From positions 4,298,895 to 4,362,894 of the forward strand of contig NZ_JHEG04000001.1 of assembly GCF_000760695.4 (NCBI RefSeq): 64,000 nucleotides of DNA. Direction: 5' to 3'. Under the pieces are notes generated by a model, which saw only the letters and a list, made by a program, of their open reading frames with translations, was not told where the DNA came from and searched no databases. Both the position numbers and the translations under genes were made by a program. How positions within the stretch are numbered: position 1 is the first letter of the stretch; every line of letters starts with the position of its first letter. The DNA is from Tolypothrix bouteillei VB521301 (GTDB lineage: Bacteria > Cyanobacteriota > Cyanobacteriia > Cyanobacteriales > Nostocaceae). Shown piece after piece: positions 25,151-33,506 of this stretch.

Positions 25151-25888
25151 ATGAAGATGTTGAAATTAGCAAAAGCAAAGCTAACAAGTGGAATTTGTAC
25201 GGGTGTATTTTTGACTTTTGCTTTGATTCCATCTTCTCTGGCTGCAAAGTCTGGTGGCGAATACCGACAATTAGGGCTGTTGTATCGCCAGCAAGGACGG
25301 TTTCCTGAAGCCATTGCAGCAATGCAAAAATCTGTGGAACTCGACCCAAAAAATATCATGGGACGCGTGAATTTGGGTTGGACGCAGCATTTAGCAGGTA
25401 GGGAAAAAGACGCAGCTATCTCTTTATGGCAAGCTATCTATCAAGAACCTTTGTTTGTTCCTGCGTACAATGCTTTGGGAATTGTTTATTTAGTTGATGG
25501 AAATGTACCAGTGGCAACATTAGTTCACGCTTGGGCTGCTATTCTCAAACCGAATAATGAAATTGCTTACTTTAATTTGAGTTTGTCTTGGCATCGTCTA
25601 CAAGTTTATAACCTTGCTATTATTTGTGCCGAACGTGCTGCTACTTTAGAGCCCAACAATCCTCATCCTTTGGTTGCTGCTGCGATCGCTTATTGGGATA
25701 ATGGCGATAAAGATGCAGCTAAACGGGTCTATGCAAAAGCTATTCAGTTGGATTCTAGATACCGCGATCGTTCTTTTTTAGGTCATCTCAAGCAAGCAGT
25801 ATTTAGCCAAGAGCAAATTAAAATAACAGAGCAAATACTGACTGCTATACAAAATCATCAGGAATTTAACCGATCGACTAGCAGCTAG
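25151..25888 (+). CDS. Exported TPR protein
   Basis: 245 residues. A signal peptide (MKMLKLAKAKL... then GVFLTFALIPSSLAA) leads to five or six tetratricopeptide repeats, e.g. YRQLGLLYRQQGRFPEAIAAMQ, NLGWTQHLAGREKDAAISL and YWDNGDKDAAKRVYAKAI. An AAAGGA ribosome binding site sits upstream of the ATG. The protein probably works as an interaction scaffold in the periplasm or thylakoid lumen. It follows the Uma2 gene by only 26 bases, which may be read-through co-transcription. Partner unknown. Confidence 0.78.
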   Translation: MKMLKLAKAKLTSGICTGVFLTFALIPSSLAAKSGGEYRQLGLLYRQQGRFPEAIAAMQKSVELDPKNIMGRVNLGWTQHLAGREKDAAISLWQAIYQEPLFVPAYNALGIVYLVDGNVPVATLVHAWAAILKPNNEIAYFNLSLSWHRLQVYNLAIICAERAATLEPNNPHPLVAAAIAYWDNGDKDAAKRVYAKAIQLDSRYRDRSFLGHLKQAVFSQEQIKITEQILTAIQNHQEFNRSTSS

Positions 25889-26005
25889 CCCCGACAAACT
25901 TTTAATCTTTCCCGTACTTGAGGCTGGGTATTGAGGTAATACCATTTTGGGTTTTAGATTTTAGATGCGTGGATTGGGAAAGTCGTGCTTAGACTGGATT
26001 TGTGC

Positions 26006-29000
26006 CTACCATCTGTCGCATTCTTTGTTCAATTTGGTATAATCTTTTAACCAGTTGCATCCCCGTACCAATAACCCATCCAATTCGTCAATGTGCCAAA
26101 TCAGCACTTCGTTCCCATGGGGAGATTGACTGGCGACTTGCGTGAGAATATATTTCCCATCTGGGCTAAAACTTGCTGCTGACGTAAACATAGATGAATA
26201 CTGAAATTGTGCAAGCTGCTTACCCGATATATCCCAAACACGAAAAGTTTTATCATTTGACGCTGTGGCAATGCGCTTACCATCTGGGCTAAATTTGGCA
26301 TCTGTAACAACATCTTGATGCGGTATTTCAACTAAGGGTCTACCAGAAGTATTCCAAATAATCACCCTATTGTCTGGGGAAGTAGTAATAATTAGTTTTC
26401 CATCTGGACTAAAGCTTGGGTTATAAATATTTTGATTTGCTTTGAATTCTGATAATTTTTGACCTGAAGTATTCCAAATTTTTGCTATATTTCCATCAGT
26501 CGTAACAATACGCTCTCCATCTTGGCTGAATTGAGCCCCCAAATAACTATTTTCACTTTCTGGAAATTCTACTATTTTTTCTCCTGCAATATTCCACAAA
26601 CTAGAGTAATTCTTACCGTCGTAATCAAACATAGCCATAATATATTTACTATTAAGACTCCAAGCAACCCCTCTGGCTGGAAATGTAGTTAGAAGCTTAC
26701 CATCCTTTGACCAAATCTTAGTTTTCCTATCTGTAGTTGTAGTTAAAATATACTTACCATTAGGGCTAAAAGCAGCGAATTCTAACTCTTTGTCATGTCC
26801 TGCAAGCAATAATAACTGTTTTCCAGATGTATTCCAAACACGAGCAGTTTTATCATTTGATGCTGTGACAATTAGTTTTCCATCAGGACTAAAATTAGCG
26901 CTACTCACTATACCTGAATGTCCTTGAAATCTTGCTAACTGCTTACCATATTTATCCCAAAGTAATACAGATTTCCAAGTAGGGGTAACAATGTATTTAC
27001 CATCAGGGCTCCAGCTTGCTCCCGTAATAGCATCTTTTGACTTAATAGTTACTTTATTGACTGGTATTCTATCGGATAGATTCCAGATACGAACAATTCT
27101 ATCGTGTCCAAAAGTAACAATATATTTGCCATCAGGGCTCCAACGAGGTCTTGTTTGATTTCCTGTCAGTTCGGTGAGTAAATTACCTGATAAATCCCAT
27201 CCTTTTACAACTTCATCTCTTATATCCCACACTTTTATAGTGTCATCAGTTGTAAAGAGTCTTTTTCCGTCTGGACTAAATCCTGCATCAACATTGAGTG
27301 CTTTCTCATTTTTTATTTCTCTAATAAGCCTACCAGACAAATCCCAAACAATCGTTTTTTCAGGTGTTGATACAAATACACGCTGGCTATCAGGACTAAA
27401 ACCAGCATCCATAATTTTCCATCGATCGCTTACTGGGAATCGGGCAATTTGCTTACCTGAAACATCCCAAATATAGGAATCATTAGAATTAGTTAAAATA
27501 TATTTTCCATTCGGACTCCAATAGGCACTTTTAACAGCCATGGTATCTCCTCTTAGAGTTACCAATAGCTGACCCGACATATTCCAAATACGAGCAGTCT
27601 TATCATCAGAAGCAGTAAGAATATATTTACCATCAGGGCTAAAACTGGCACTATTAACTCTATCTTGATGTTGAAGTTTTAGTAATAAATTACCAGACAA
27701 ATCCCAGATGTGAGCTATTTTGTCATCAGAATTGTTAACAAGAGGTTTTCCATCTGGACCTAGTGTTGGTAGCCTGTCAGAAGTAGTAATGACACGTTTT
27801 CCATCGGGGCTAAAGCTGGCGCTAGTTACATATTCTTGATGTTTAAGTATTGCTAACTGTTTACCCGAAGTATCCCATATCCGAGCAGTTTTATCCACAC
27901 TAGTGGTAAGAATATACTTTCCGTCTCGACTAAAATCAGCACTATTAACCTGTTCTTTATGTCCTCTAAGTTCTGCCATCAGCTTACCCGACAAATTCCA
28001 AATACGAGCGGTTTTATCTGCGGAAGTGGTGATAATAGACTTTCCATCATGGCTCCAGTTCACATTTGTAATAAAATCTTTATGAGCAACAAATTGCTTA
28101 AATTCACGGATATTATCGAGTATTGTTTGCAAGGCGAAAACTGGACTGGTTGCAGGATAGTTTTCGAGAGGACGTCCATCTTTTACTAGTTCTTTTAACC
28201 TTTGTCCTGCATCTACCGCTGTCACTAAAGATTCAATTTGTTTTGTTTTAAACTGTTGTAGCGCTACAAGCCCTGCGTGTTCTAATCTTGTTCCTTCCTG
28301 CGCTTCTCGTAATTGATGAGTTCCAGAGGCAAAAGCGATCGTTGCTCCAATAAGAGAACAAATAAGAACTCCACCACCGATACGAATTTGTCGTTTGGCT
28401 TGATGTTGTGCTTGGGTTAAAGTCTCGTTAGCTCGTGCTAAAATGCGACTTTCTTCTTCTTGAAATGCTAATGCAGTGGCTATTTCTTGTTTTTCAAATT
28501 CCTGGCTAGCAGTTAAAAACTGGTAATCCTGCTGATTTAAACTTTTATTAGCTGCCCAGTTTTTTGCATCTTCTAATGCTTTGCCACGCAATAATCTAGA
28601 ATTATCTTGACAGCTTGAAGCAAACCAAGCTGATAATGCTTCTGCATAAGGTCTAAAGAGTGCAAGTGATTTCTCTACCCAATTTAAATCAAAAACACTA
28701 GCATAAATACGGTTATAAACCCTTAAAGCTCCCTGCTGTTCTACAACCAATCCGGATAGGCGTAATTCTATTTGTTCTGGGCTATCAGAAGCGGGAATTT
28801 GTCCTAATTGTAAAATTTGCTGATATAACCCAAGTAATGCGACTGTATTATGCTTGCTCATCAAAATTCTATCTTTGATGGTTTTTAAATGGGGCGGTTC
28901 GTCAAGGGATTCCCAGTTTTCAATGATTTGCTTTCTAACAGTATTCTCCACCCATTCAGCTTCTGTAATTTTTCCTTTTGCTCTCAGCGAATCATAATGA

Positions 29001-29782
29001 ATATAGTTATGAGAAATTACTAACAAATCGCATAATTTTTGTGTAAGTAACGGTTGTCCTCCAGTCCACGCTAAAACTTCTTGCAAAATAGCTTGTGGAT
29101 TTTCCATCCCTTTTAACCCTGATGCTAAAGGTGCGATTTCGTGTATTTGAAAACCTTTGAGTTGAATTGCACGACCTATATTAAAGGGTGTTCTTACTTT
29201 ATCTGCGATTAAATCGCTTGGTGTTGCTACTCCAAGCAGGACAAAAGTAATTCTATTAAATTCGCTATTAAGATTGCGTTTTTCATAACAACTCCTAATC
29301 CAAGCAAAAAAATCATCTTTCTCAAATTTTAGGCTTAAAATACTATCAATCTCATCAATAAAAATAACTATTTTGCTCTTAATTTTCTCTAACAAAAAAG
29401 TTTCCACAAATATATCTAATCGCTGTATGGGCGATAATTCGCAGTTTTCTCTCCACCATGTTCTAATAAATTCACTGGGGTTAGCTATTTCAAAGTTGGC
29501 AACCAATGTATAAACAATACCCGCATACCACTGTTCCGGGTTTATATCTTTACTACCGCGTCCGGAAATATCAATTGTAGTACAAGCGATTCCTTCAGCT
29601 TGCAGTCGCTTGATTGTGCGAACTTGCAAGCTGGTTTTACCCATTTGTCGGGAATTAAAAATATAACAAAAATTTCCAGCTTTTAATTCATTGTAAAGGT
29701 CAGAGTCTGCCTGTCTAACTACGTAACTGGGAGCATCTTCTGTAAGGCTTCCACCAACTTTATAGGAAAAATTATTTTTCAT
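26006..29782 (-). CDS. AAA-like NTPase with one membrane segment and about 16 WD40 repeats
   Basis: 1258 residues. Residues 1-380 are the AAA-like (AAA_35-type) NTPase common in cyanobacteria, with NSRQMGKTS at 43-51 and IVIFIDEIDSIL at 138-149. A helical linker, a membrane helix near 466-485 and GTRLEHAGLVALQQF follow. From about 560, some 16 divergent WD40 blades of the type FSPDGKYILTASDDKTARIWN fill the rest. It ends LLVRGCNWLKDY, the same tail motif as in the 1849-residue STAND protein. The basic side of the membrane helix suggests NTPase inside and propellers outside. Unlike the other protein, its blades have diverged. A single gene, probably a sensor; ligand unknown. Confidence 0.85.
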   Translation of the reverse strand: MKNNFSYKVGGSLTEDAPSYVVRQADSDLYNELKAGNFCYIFNSRQMGKTSLQVRTIKRLQAEGIACTTIDISGRGSKDINPEQWYAGIVYTLVANFEIANPSEFIRTWWRENCELSPIQRLDIFVETFLLEKIKSKIVIFIDEIDSILSLKFEKDDFFAWIRSCYEKRNLNSEFNRITFVLLGVATPSDLIADKVRTPFNIGRAIQLKGFQIHEIAPLASGLKGMENPQAILQEVLAWTGGQPLLTQKLCDLLVISHNYIHYDSLRAKGKITEAEWVENTVRKQIIENWESLDEPPHLKTIKDRILMSKHNTVALLGLYQQILQLGQIPASDSPEQIELRLSGLVVEQQGALRVYNRIYASVFDLNWVEKSLALFRPYAEALSAWFASSCQDNSRLLRGKALEDAKNWAANKSLNQQDYQFLTASQEFEKQEIATALAFQEEESRILARANETLTQAQHQAKRQIRIGGGVLICSLIGATIAFASGTHQLREAQEGTRLEHAGLVALQQFKTKQIESLVTAVDAGQRLKELVKDGRPLENYPATSPVFALQTILDNIREFKQFVAHKDFITNVNWSHDGKSIITTSADKTARIWNLSGKLMAELRGHKEQVNSADFSRDGKYILTTSVDKTARIWDTSGKQLAILKHQEYVTSASFSPDGKRVITTSDRLPTLGPDGKPLVNNSDDKIAHIWDLSGNLLLKLQHQDRVNSASFSPDGKYILTASDDKTARIWNMSGQLLVTLRGDTMAVKSAYWSPNGKYILTNSNDSYIWDVSGKQIARFPVSDRWKIMDAGFSPDSQRVFVSTPEKTIVWDLSGRLIREIKNEKALNVDAGFSPDGKRLFTTDDTIKVWDIRDEVVKGWDLSGNLLTELTGNQTRPRWSPDGKYIVTFGHDRIVRIWNLSDRIPVNKVTIKSKDAITGASWSPDGKYIVTPTWKSVLLWDKYGKQLARFQGHSGIVSSANFSPDGKLIVTASNDKTARVWNTSGKQLLLLAGHDKELEFAAFSPNGKYILTTTTDRKTKIWSKDGKLLTTFPARGVAWSLNSKYIMAMFDYDGKNYSSLWNIAGEKIVEFPESENSYLGAQFSQDGERIVTTDGNIAKIWNTSGQKLSEFKANQNIYNPSFSPDGKLIITTSPDNRVIIWNTSGRPLVEIPHQDVVTDAKFSPDGKRIATASNDKTFRVWDISGKQLAQFQYSSMFTSAASFSPDGKYILTQVASQSPHGNEVLIWHIDELDGLLVRGCNWLKDYTKLNKECDRW

Positions 29783-29996
29783 TCTCTAACTCAGCCTACT
29801 AATGACTTGAAGTTGTATTTTGAAATTGTTACAAAAAAAGTTTGTGGGTTCTTTAAAAGCGCAGCGTAAAGCACCACTATATCAGTCCGTGTAGGAGTTA
29901 CAAACACCTCTTTTTTGTCCTCCTTGTTTAGATCTGAAATAGGATTGCTATATATAATTGGGTACGTAACGGCAAATACGTCACCTACCCTACAAT

Positions 29997-30668
29997 CTAT
30001 TTCGATCGCTCGTTTAGTTTTGATAATTCATTTGTTACTTCCTCCAACATCTGTTGATATCGAGGATCTTGGAAACCACTTCCGAAAGACCCCTGTAAAT
30101 ATTCCTGAAGCAATTTTTCTGCTGCTTTATAATCTGCGATCGCACTTTCTCTATTTCCTAAATCCCGGTACATATTCCCTCAGAAAAAGTAGGCATCAGC
30201 AGAAGAAGCAGTTCCACTAATGAATTGAGTCAAATCTGAAATTGCTTTCTGTTTTTCACCTAACTTTTCATAAGCCCTAGCCCTGTTCCAGTAGGCAACA
30301 TCACTAAAACCCAATCTACCTGTATTTTGCCTAATGACTTCAGTATAATCTTCTACTGCAGCTTTATAATTCCCAATTGCAGCATAAGCATTTGCACGAT
30401 GATAATAAGGTTCTTCAGCTTGTGGATTGAGCCGAATTGCTTCGGTGAAAGAAGAAACTGCAGCTTGTGAGTTTTTTTCGCACTCCTGTTGAAAATGTCC
30501 CATGCTTGTGAAGTCAGCTACTGTATTAAGATATAGTGGCTTAAGAGATTTGCAGGCATCTGAATTCTCAGAGGCTAGGATTGGTGTAATCATTGGCATT
30601 GAAAAACCTAGCAGCAGAATAGATGATGCACAAGCTAATAAAGAAGGTATGGGTAAGGCAAATTTCAT
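29997..30668 (-). pseudogene. Exported TPR protein gene interrupted by an in-frame TGA
   Basis: The first part (30180-30668) codes 162 residues with a signal peptide and TPRs (YYHRANAYAAIGNYKAAVEDYTEVI; YWNRARAYEKLGEKQKAISDL), ending ADAYFF at a TGA. The same frame then continues without a gap: GNMYRDLGNRESAIADYKAAEKLL and so on to a stop at 29997. A full-length protein would have 223 residues, and the TGA sits in the middle of a TPR, where arginine (CGA) would fit. So one C-to-T change explains the break. A shortened but stable product remains possible, as does a sequencing error. Confidence 0.75.
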
Positions 30669-30873
30669 AATTGTGTAATCCAGACGGGGTTTCGGTTAAA
30701 GTAGAACTAGTGTTTGCAGGTTGCACCTCGAACCTTATTGCTACTAATCCCATGTAACCTTGACAGCACTTGAGTTCGCATAGGAGTATATCGAGTACGT
30801 ATCGACTTTGTAATGAGATTGAAGATTTTACAATTTTGCCAAATCAATAAATCTAGCAGTTGTCATCTCAGAA

Positions 30874-32211
30874 ATGCCACGTTCAGTTAGAGTACGTTCT
30901 GAATTCATAACAGAGGTAAAGTCGGCGCTACCGCGTAATGGATACATTCGTCAAACCGATTTAGCTGAATATTTGCAAATATCTCAGTCTACTATCAGTA
31001 GTTTTCTTAATGGCAGACCTGTTGATTACCTTAATTTTCGAGAAATCTGTCGGGCTTTAGGGCTAGAATGGCAAGATATTGCTGACTTAACTACTGATTT
31101 AACGGTGGAAAGTGGAAAAGATGTATTTTTATCACCATTAGCACGCACCATAGAGGAAAATCACAAAGAAACTCAAGAAATATCTTCATCCCAATCTCTA
31201 GAGCATCCATCCGGGCTAGTACCATTAGATTCGCCATTTTATATCAAGCGTTCCCCAATCGAAGAACGATGTAACGAACAAATTCACAAACCTGGTGCCT
31301 TAATTAGGATTAAAGCACCCAGACAAATGGGGAAAACTTCTCTTTTGGCAAGAATTATTGATAAATCGCATTCTCAAGGAGACTGTGCCGTCATATTGGA
31401 TTTCCAACTTGCAGCACAGCAAATTTTTGTCAATTCAGATAAATTTTTTCGGTGGTTTTGTGCAAGTGTTGGTTTAGCTTTAAATATCCCGAATCAAATT
31501 GATGAATATTGGGATTTAGCAGAAATTGTGGGTAGCAGTATGGCGTGTAAAGCTTATTTTGAAGAGTATTTACTACCAACAATTAATAAACCGCTAACCC
31601 TTGGTTTAGATGAGGTTGATAAAGTTTTTGAATATTCAGAAATTTATCGAGATTTTTTTGGGCTGCTACGCGCTTTACACGAAGAAGGCAAACGGCGAGA
31701 AATTTGGAAAAAACTGCGATTGGTCATTGTACATTCTACAGAAGTTTACGTACCTCTTGATATTAATCAATCTCCATTTAATGTAGGTCTATCTGTAGAA
31801 TTGCCAGAATTTAACAATCAACAGATTTTAGATTTAGTTCAGAGGTATCAACTCGATTGGGATGAAACCGAAGCTGACAAATTAATGATGCTAGTGGGTG
31901 GACATCCATTTTTAGTGCGTCTTACCCTTTATCACATTGCCAATAGAAATGTGACTTTAACCCAGATACTAGAAAATCCTACGAGTTCATCAAGTATTTA
32001 TGCAGAGCATTTACGTCGCCAAACTTTAATTCTGACGCAACAACCGGAATTAGCAGATGCGATGAAAGATGTAGTTCACAATAACTCTACCAAAATATCG
32101 ACAATCAATAAATTTAAATTACATAGTATAGGACTGGTCAAATTGCAAGGAGATAACGTATTACCACGCTGCAATTTATATCGTCACTATTTACAAATAT
32201 ATTGGTCTTAA
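30874..32211 (+). CDS. HTH-AAA-like NTPase
   Basis: 445 residues. Residues 15-72 form an XRE/Cro-like helix-turn-helix (YIRQTDLAEYLQISQSTISSFLNGRPV, then FREICRALGLEWQDIA). A linker leads to an AAA_35-type NTPase with KAPRQMGKTSLLAR near 147-160 and LTLGLDEVDKVFE near 246-258. The C-terminal part (LPEFNNQQILDLVQRY, LVGGHPFLVRLTLYHI) is the usual helical extension. The HTH may bind DNA or serve as a protein adaptor, as such N-terminal domains often do in cyanobacterial NTPases. It is divergent from the broken TPR gene. Confidence 0.8.
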   Translation: MPRSVRVRSEFITEVKSALPRNGYIRQTDLAEYLQISQSTISSFLNGRPVDYLNFREICRALGLEWQDIADLTTDLTVESGKDVFLSPLARTIEENHKETQEISSSQSLEHPSGLVPLDSPFYIKRSPIEERCNEQIHKPGALIRIKAPRQMGKTSLLARIIDKSHSQGDCAVILDFQLAAQQIFVNSDKFFRWFCASVGLALNIPNQIDEYWDLAEIVGSSMACKAYFEEYLLPTINKPLTLGLDEVDKVFEYSEIYRDFFGLLRALHEEGKRREIWKKLRLVIVHSTEVYVPLDINQSPFNVGLSVELPEFNNQQILDLVQRYQLDWDETEADKLMMLVGGHPFLVRLTLYHIANRNVTLTQILENPTSSSSIYAEHLRRQTLILTQQPELADAMKDVVHNNSTKISTINKFKLHSIGLVKLQGDNVLPRCNLYRHYLQIYWS

Positions 32212-32266
32212 ACAGTAAAACGGACGAAACTTTCCCTCCCTTTACAAGGGTAGAATAACAGCTGAA

Positions 32267-32848
32267 TTATTTACTGATTGGAGCGTTTAAAGTTACATCT
32301 TCATAGATTGCTGCTATAGGACAACGAAAATCAACGCTTGCTAAATGCACTTCTTCGTCTTTTTCAAACGGAATAAGTTCCCAACGACCTTGCTGATTGC
32401 GACGGAAACACTCTACAGCCATTGCGTCTTGGGAAATAAGGACATATTCTTGAAGTGTTTCTAGATGTCGGTAGTTAGCAAACTTTTTACCTCTGTCTAA
32501 TGCTTCTGTTGAATCCGAAAGTACTTCTACAATCAAGCAAGGAAACTTTTTCAAGTATTCAAACTCTCTATCTCTAGCATCACAAGTGACCATCACATCA
32601 GGATAGTAGTAGCAATTTAAGGCTTCAATTTGTGCTTTCATATCAAATGCGTAAACACGACAACCTGTACCCCGGAGATGATTTCGTAAGAGAAATGATA
32701 AGTTTAGACTGATGGTAACGTGAGCATCACTTGCTCCTGCCATTGCAAAGACTTGCCCATCAATATACTCGTGTTTGATCTGACTGGATTTCTCAGCTTC
32801 TAAATATTCTTCTGGTGAAATATAGTATTCAAGTCTGCTAGTAACCAT
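32267..32848 (-). CDS. Uma2-family (DUF820) putative endonuclease
   Basis: 193 residues, full family length. Visible motifs: YISPEEYLEAEKSSQIKHEYIDGQVFAMAG, YYYPDVMVTCD, FPCLIVEVLSDSTEALDRGKKF and YRHLETLQEYVLIS. The D, E and K positions of the PD-(D/E)xK fold fit PDVM and VEVLS...RGKK. Biological role is uncertain; many copies exist per genome. A lone gene convergent with the HTH-NTPase gene. Confidence 0.87.
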   Translation of the reverse strand: MVTSRLEYYISPEEYLEAEKSSQIKHEYIDGQVFAMAGASDAHVTISLNLSFLLRNHLRGTGCRVYAFDMKAQIEALNCYYYPDVMVTCDARDREFEYLKKFPCLIVEVLSDSTEALDRGKKFANYRHLETLQEYVLISQDAMAVECFRRNQQGRWELIPFEKDEEVHLASVDFRCPIAAIYEDVTLNAPISK

Positions 32849-33004
32849 CTCAGTACTTTATTTATCGTAATTTAGTAATCATTATAAACCGATCGCACTA
32901 TGACATGAAGGCTGAAGTCTGAAGGCTAAAGGATGAAAGTAAAGGCTGGCACCGTCAACTTTCGCGTGATTTATAATGGTCGCCTTATTTACGCTGACTT
33001 GTAC
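32849..33004. other. First part of a 658-base gene-free region, including dispersed repeat copy 2
   Basis: TAATGGTCGCCTTATTTACG...TGTACTA near 32975-33007 is the second copy of the repeat at 855. The stretch before it has GAAGGCTGAAGTCTGAAGGC-type short repeats. No gene is seen in 32849-33506; separate entries describe the other elements there. Confidence 0.4.
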
Positions 33005-33102
33005 TATAGCAATCCTATTTAATTTGTAAAAGACACGTAGGGTGGGCATTGCCCACTTTAGAATGCTGAAAATTTTTTATAAATGGCTTAGCATTGCTAT
33101 AG
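33005..33102. repeat. MITE-like element with 10-bp terminal inverted repeats
   Basis: CTATAGCAAT at the left end and ATTGCTATAG at the right end are perfect inverted repeats bounding 98 bases. The inside contains a short hairpin, GTGGGCATTGCCCAC. The layout is that of a miniature inverted-repeat element; no transposase is present in the window. Confidence 0.45.
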
Positions 33103-33190
33103 GATCTAAAAAAGAGATAATAATTGAGCCGAATAGAACTTGCAGCTAGGGAACAGCAAAAAATAAATTATCCCAAATCAGAAATCAACG

Positions 33191-33219
33191 TGTAGGGGCG
33201 CAATGCCTTGCGCCCTTAC
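33191..33219. repeat. Hairpin repeat GTAGGGGCGCAA/TTGCGCCC
   Basis: GTAGGGGCGCAA and TTGCGCCCTTAC pair across a 4-base loop. A run of seven Ts follows 20 bases later. This is a widely dispersed cyanobacterial hairpin type. No gene close upstream on the plus strand makes it an obvious terminator. Confidence 0.45.
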
Positions 33220-33299
33220 GATGGGATGATTTTTTTATTGGAAGTCCCCCAGACAAACAAAGCCAAGCTATTAGCTGAAATTACCCAGTTGTTTAAGCT

Positions 33300-33506
33300 T
33301 CACAATCCAAAATCCGTAAATCCAAAATCCGTAAATCCAAAATCGGTCAATCCAAAATCTAAAATCCAAAATCCGTAAATCCAAAATCGGTCAATCTAAA
33401 ATCTAAAATCTAAAATCCAAAATCGGTCAATCCAAAATCTAAAATCTAAAATCCAAAATCCAAAATCGGTCAATCCAAAATCTAAAATCTAAAATTCAAA
33501 ATTCTA
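33300..33506. repeat. Short tandem repeats AAATCCAAAATC / AAATCGGTC
   Basis: About 200 bases made of irregular 7- to 15-base units (AATCCAAAATCC, GTAAATCCAAAATC, GGTCAATCCAAAATC). Unit spacing is too short and too regular for a CRISPR array. It ends at the 3' end of the MFS gene. Just upstream, 33225-33300 reads as a short coding-like stretch (EVPQTNKAKLLAEITQLFK) that may be a gene remnant, but no family was recognised. Confidence 0.6.

Noticed and set aside
33300..33506. AAATCCAAAATC units considered as CRISPR or as coding repeats
   Set aside because: Units of 7-15 bases with irregular spacing and stops in frame; best described as STRR-type simple repeat.
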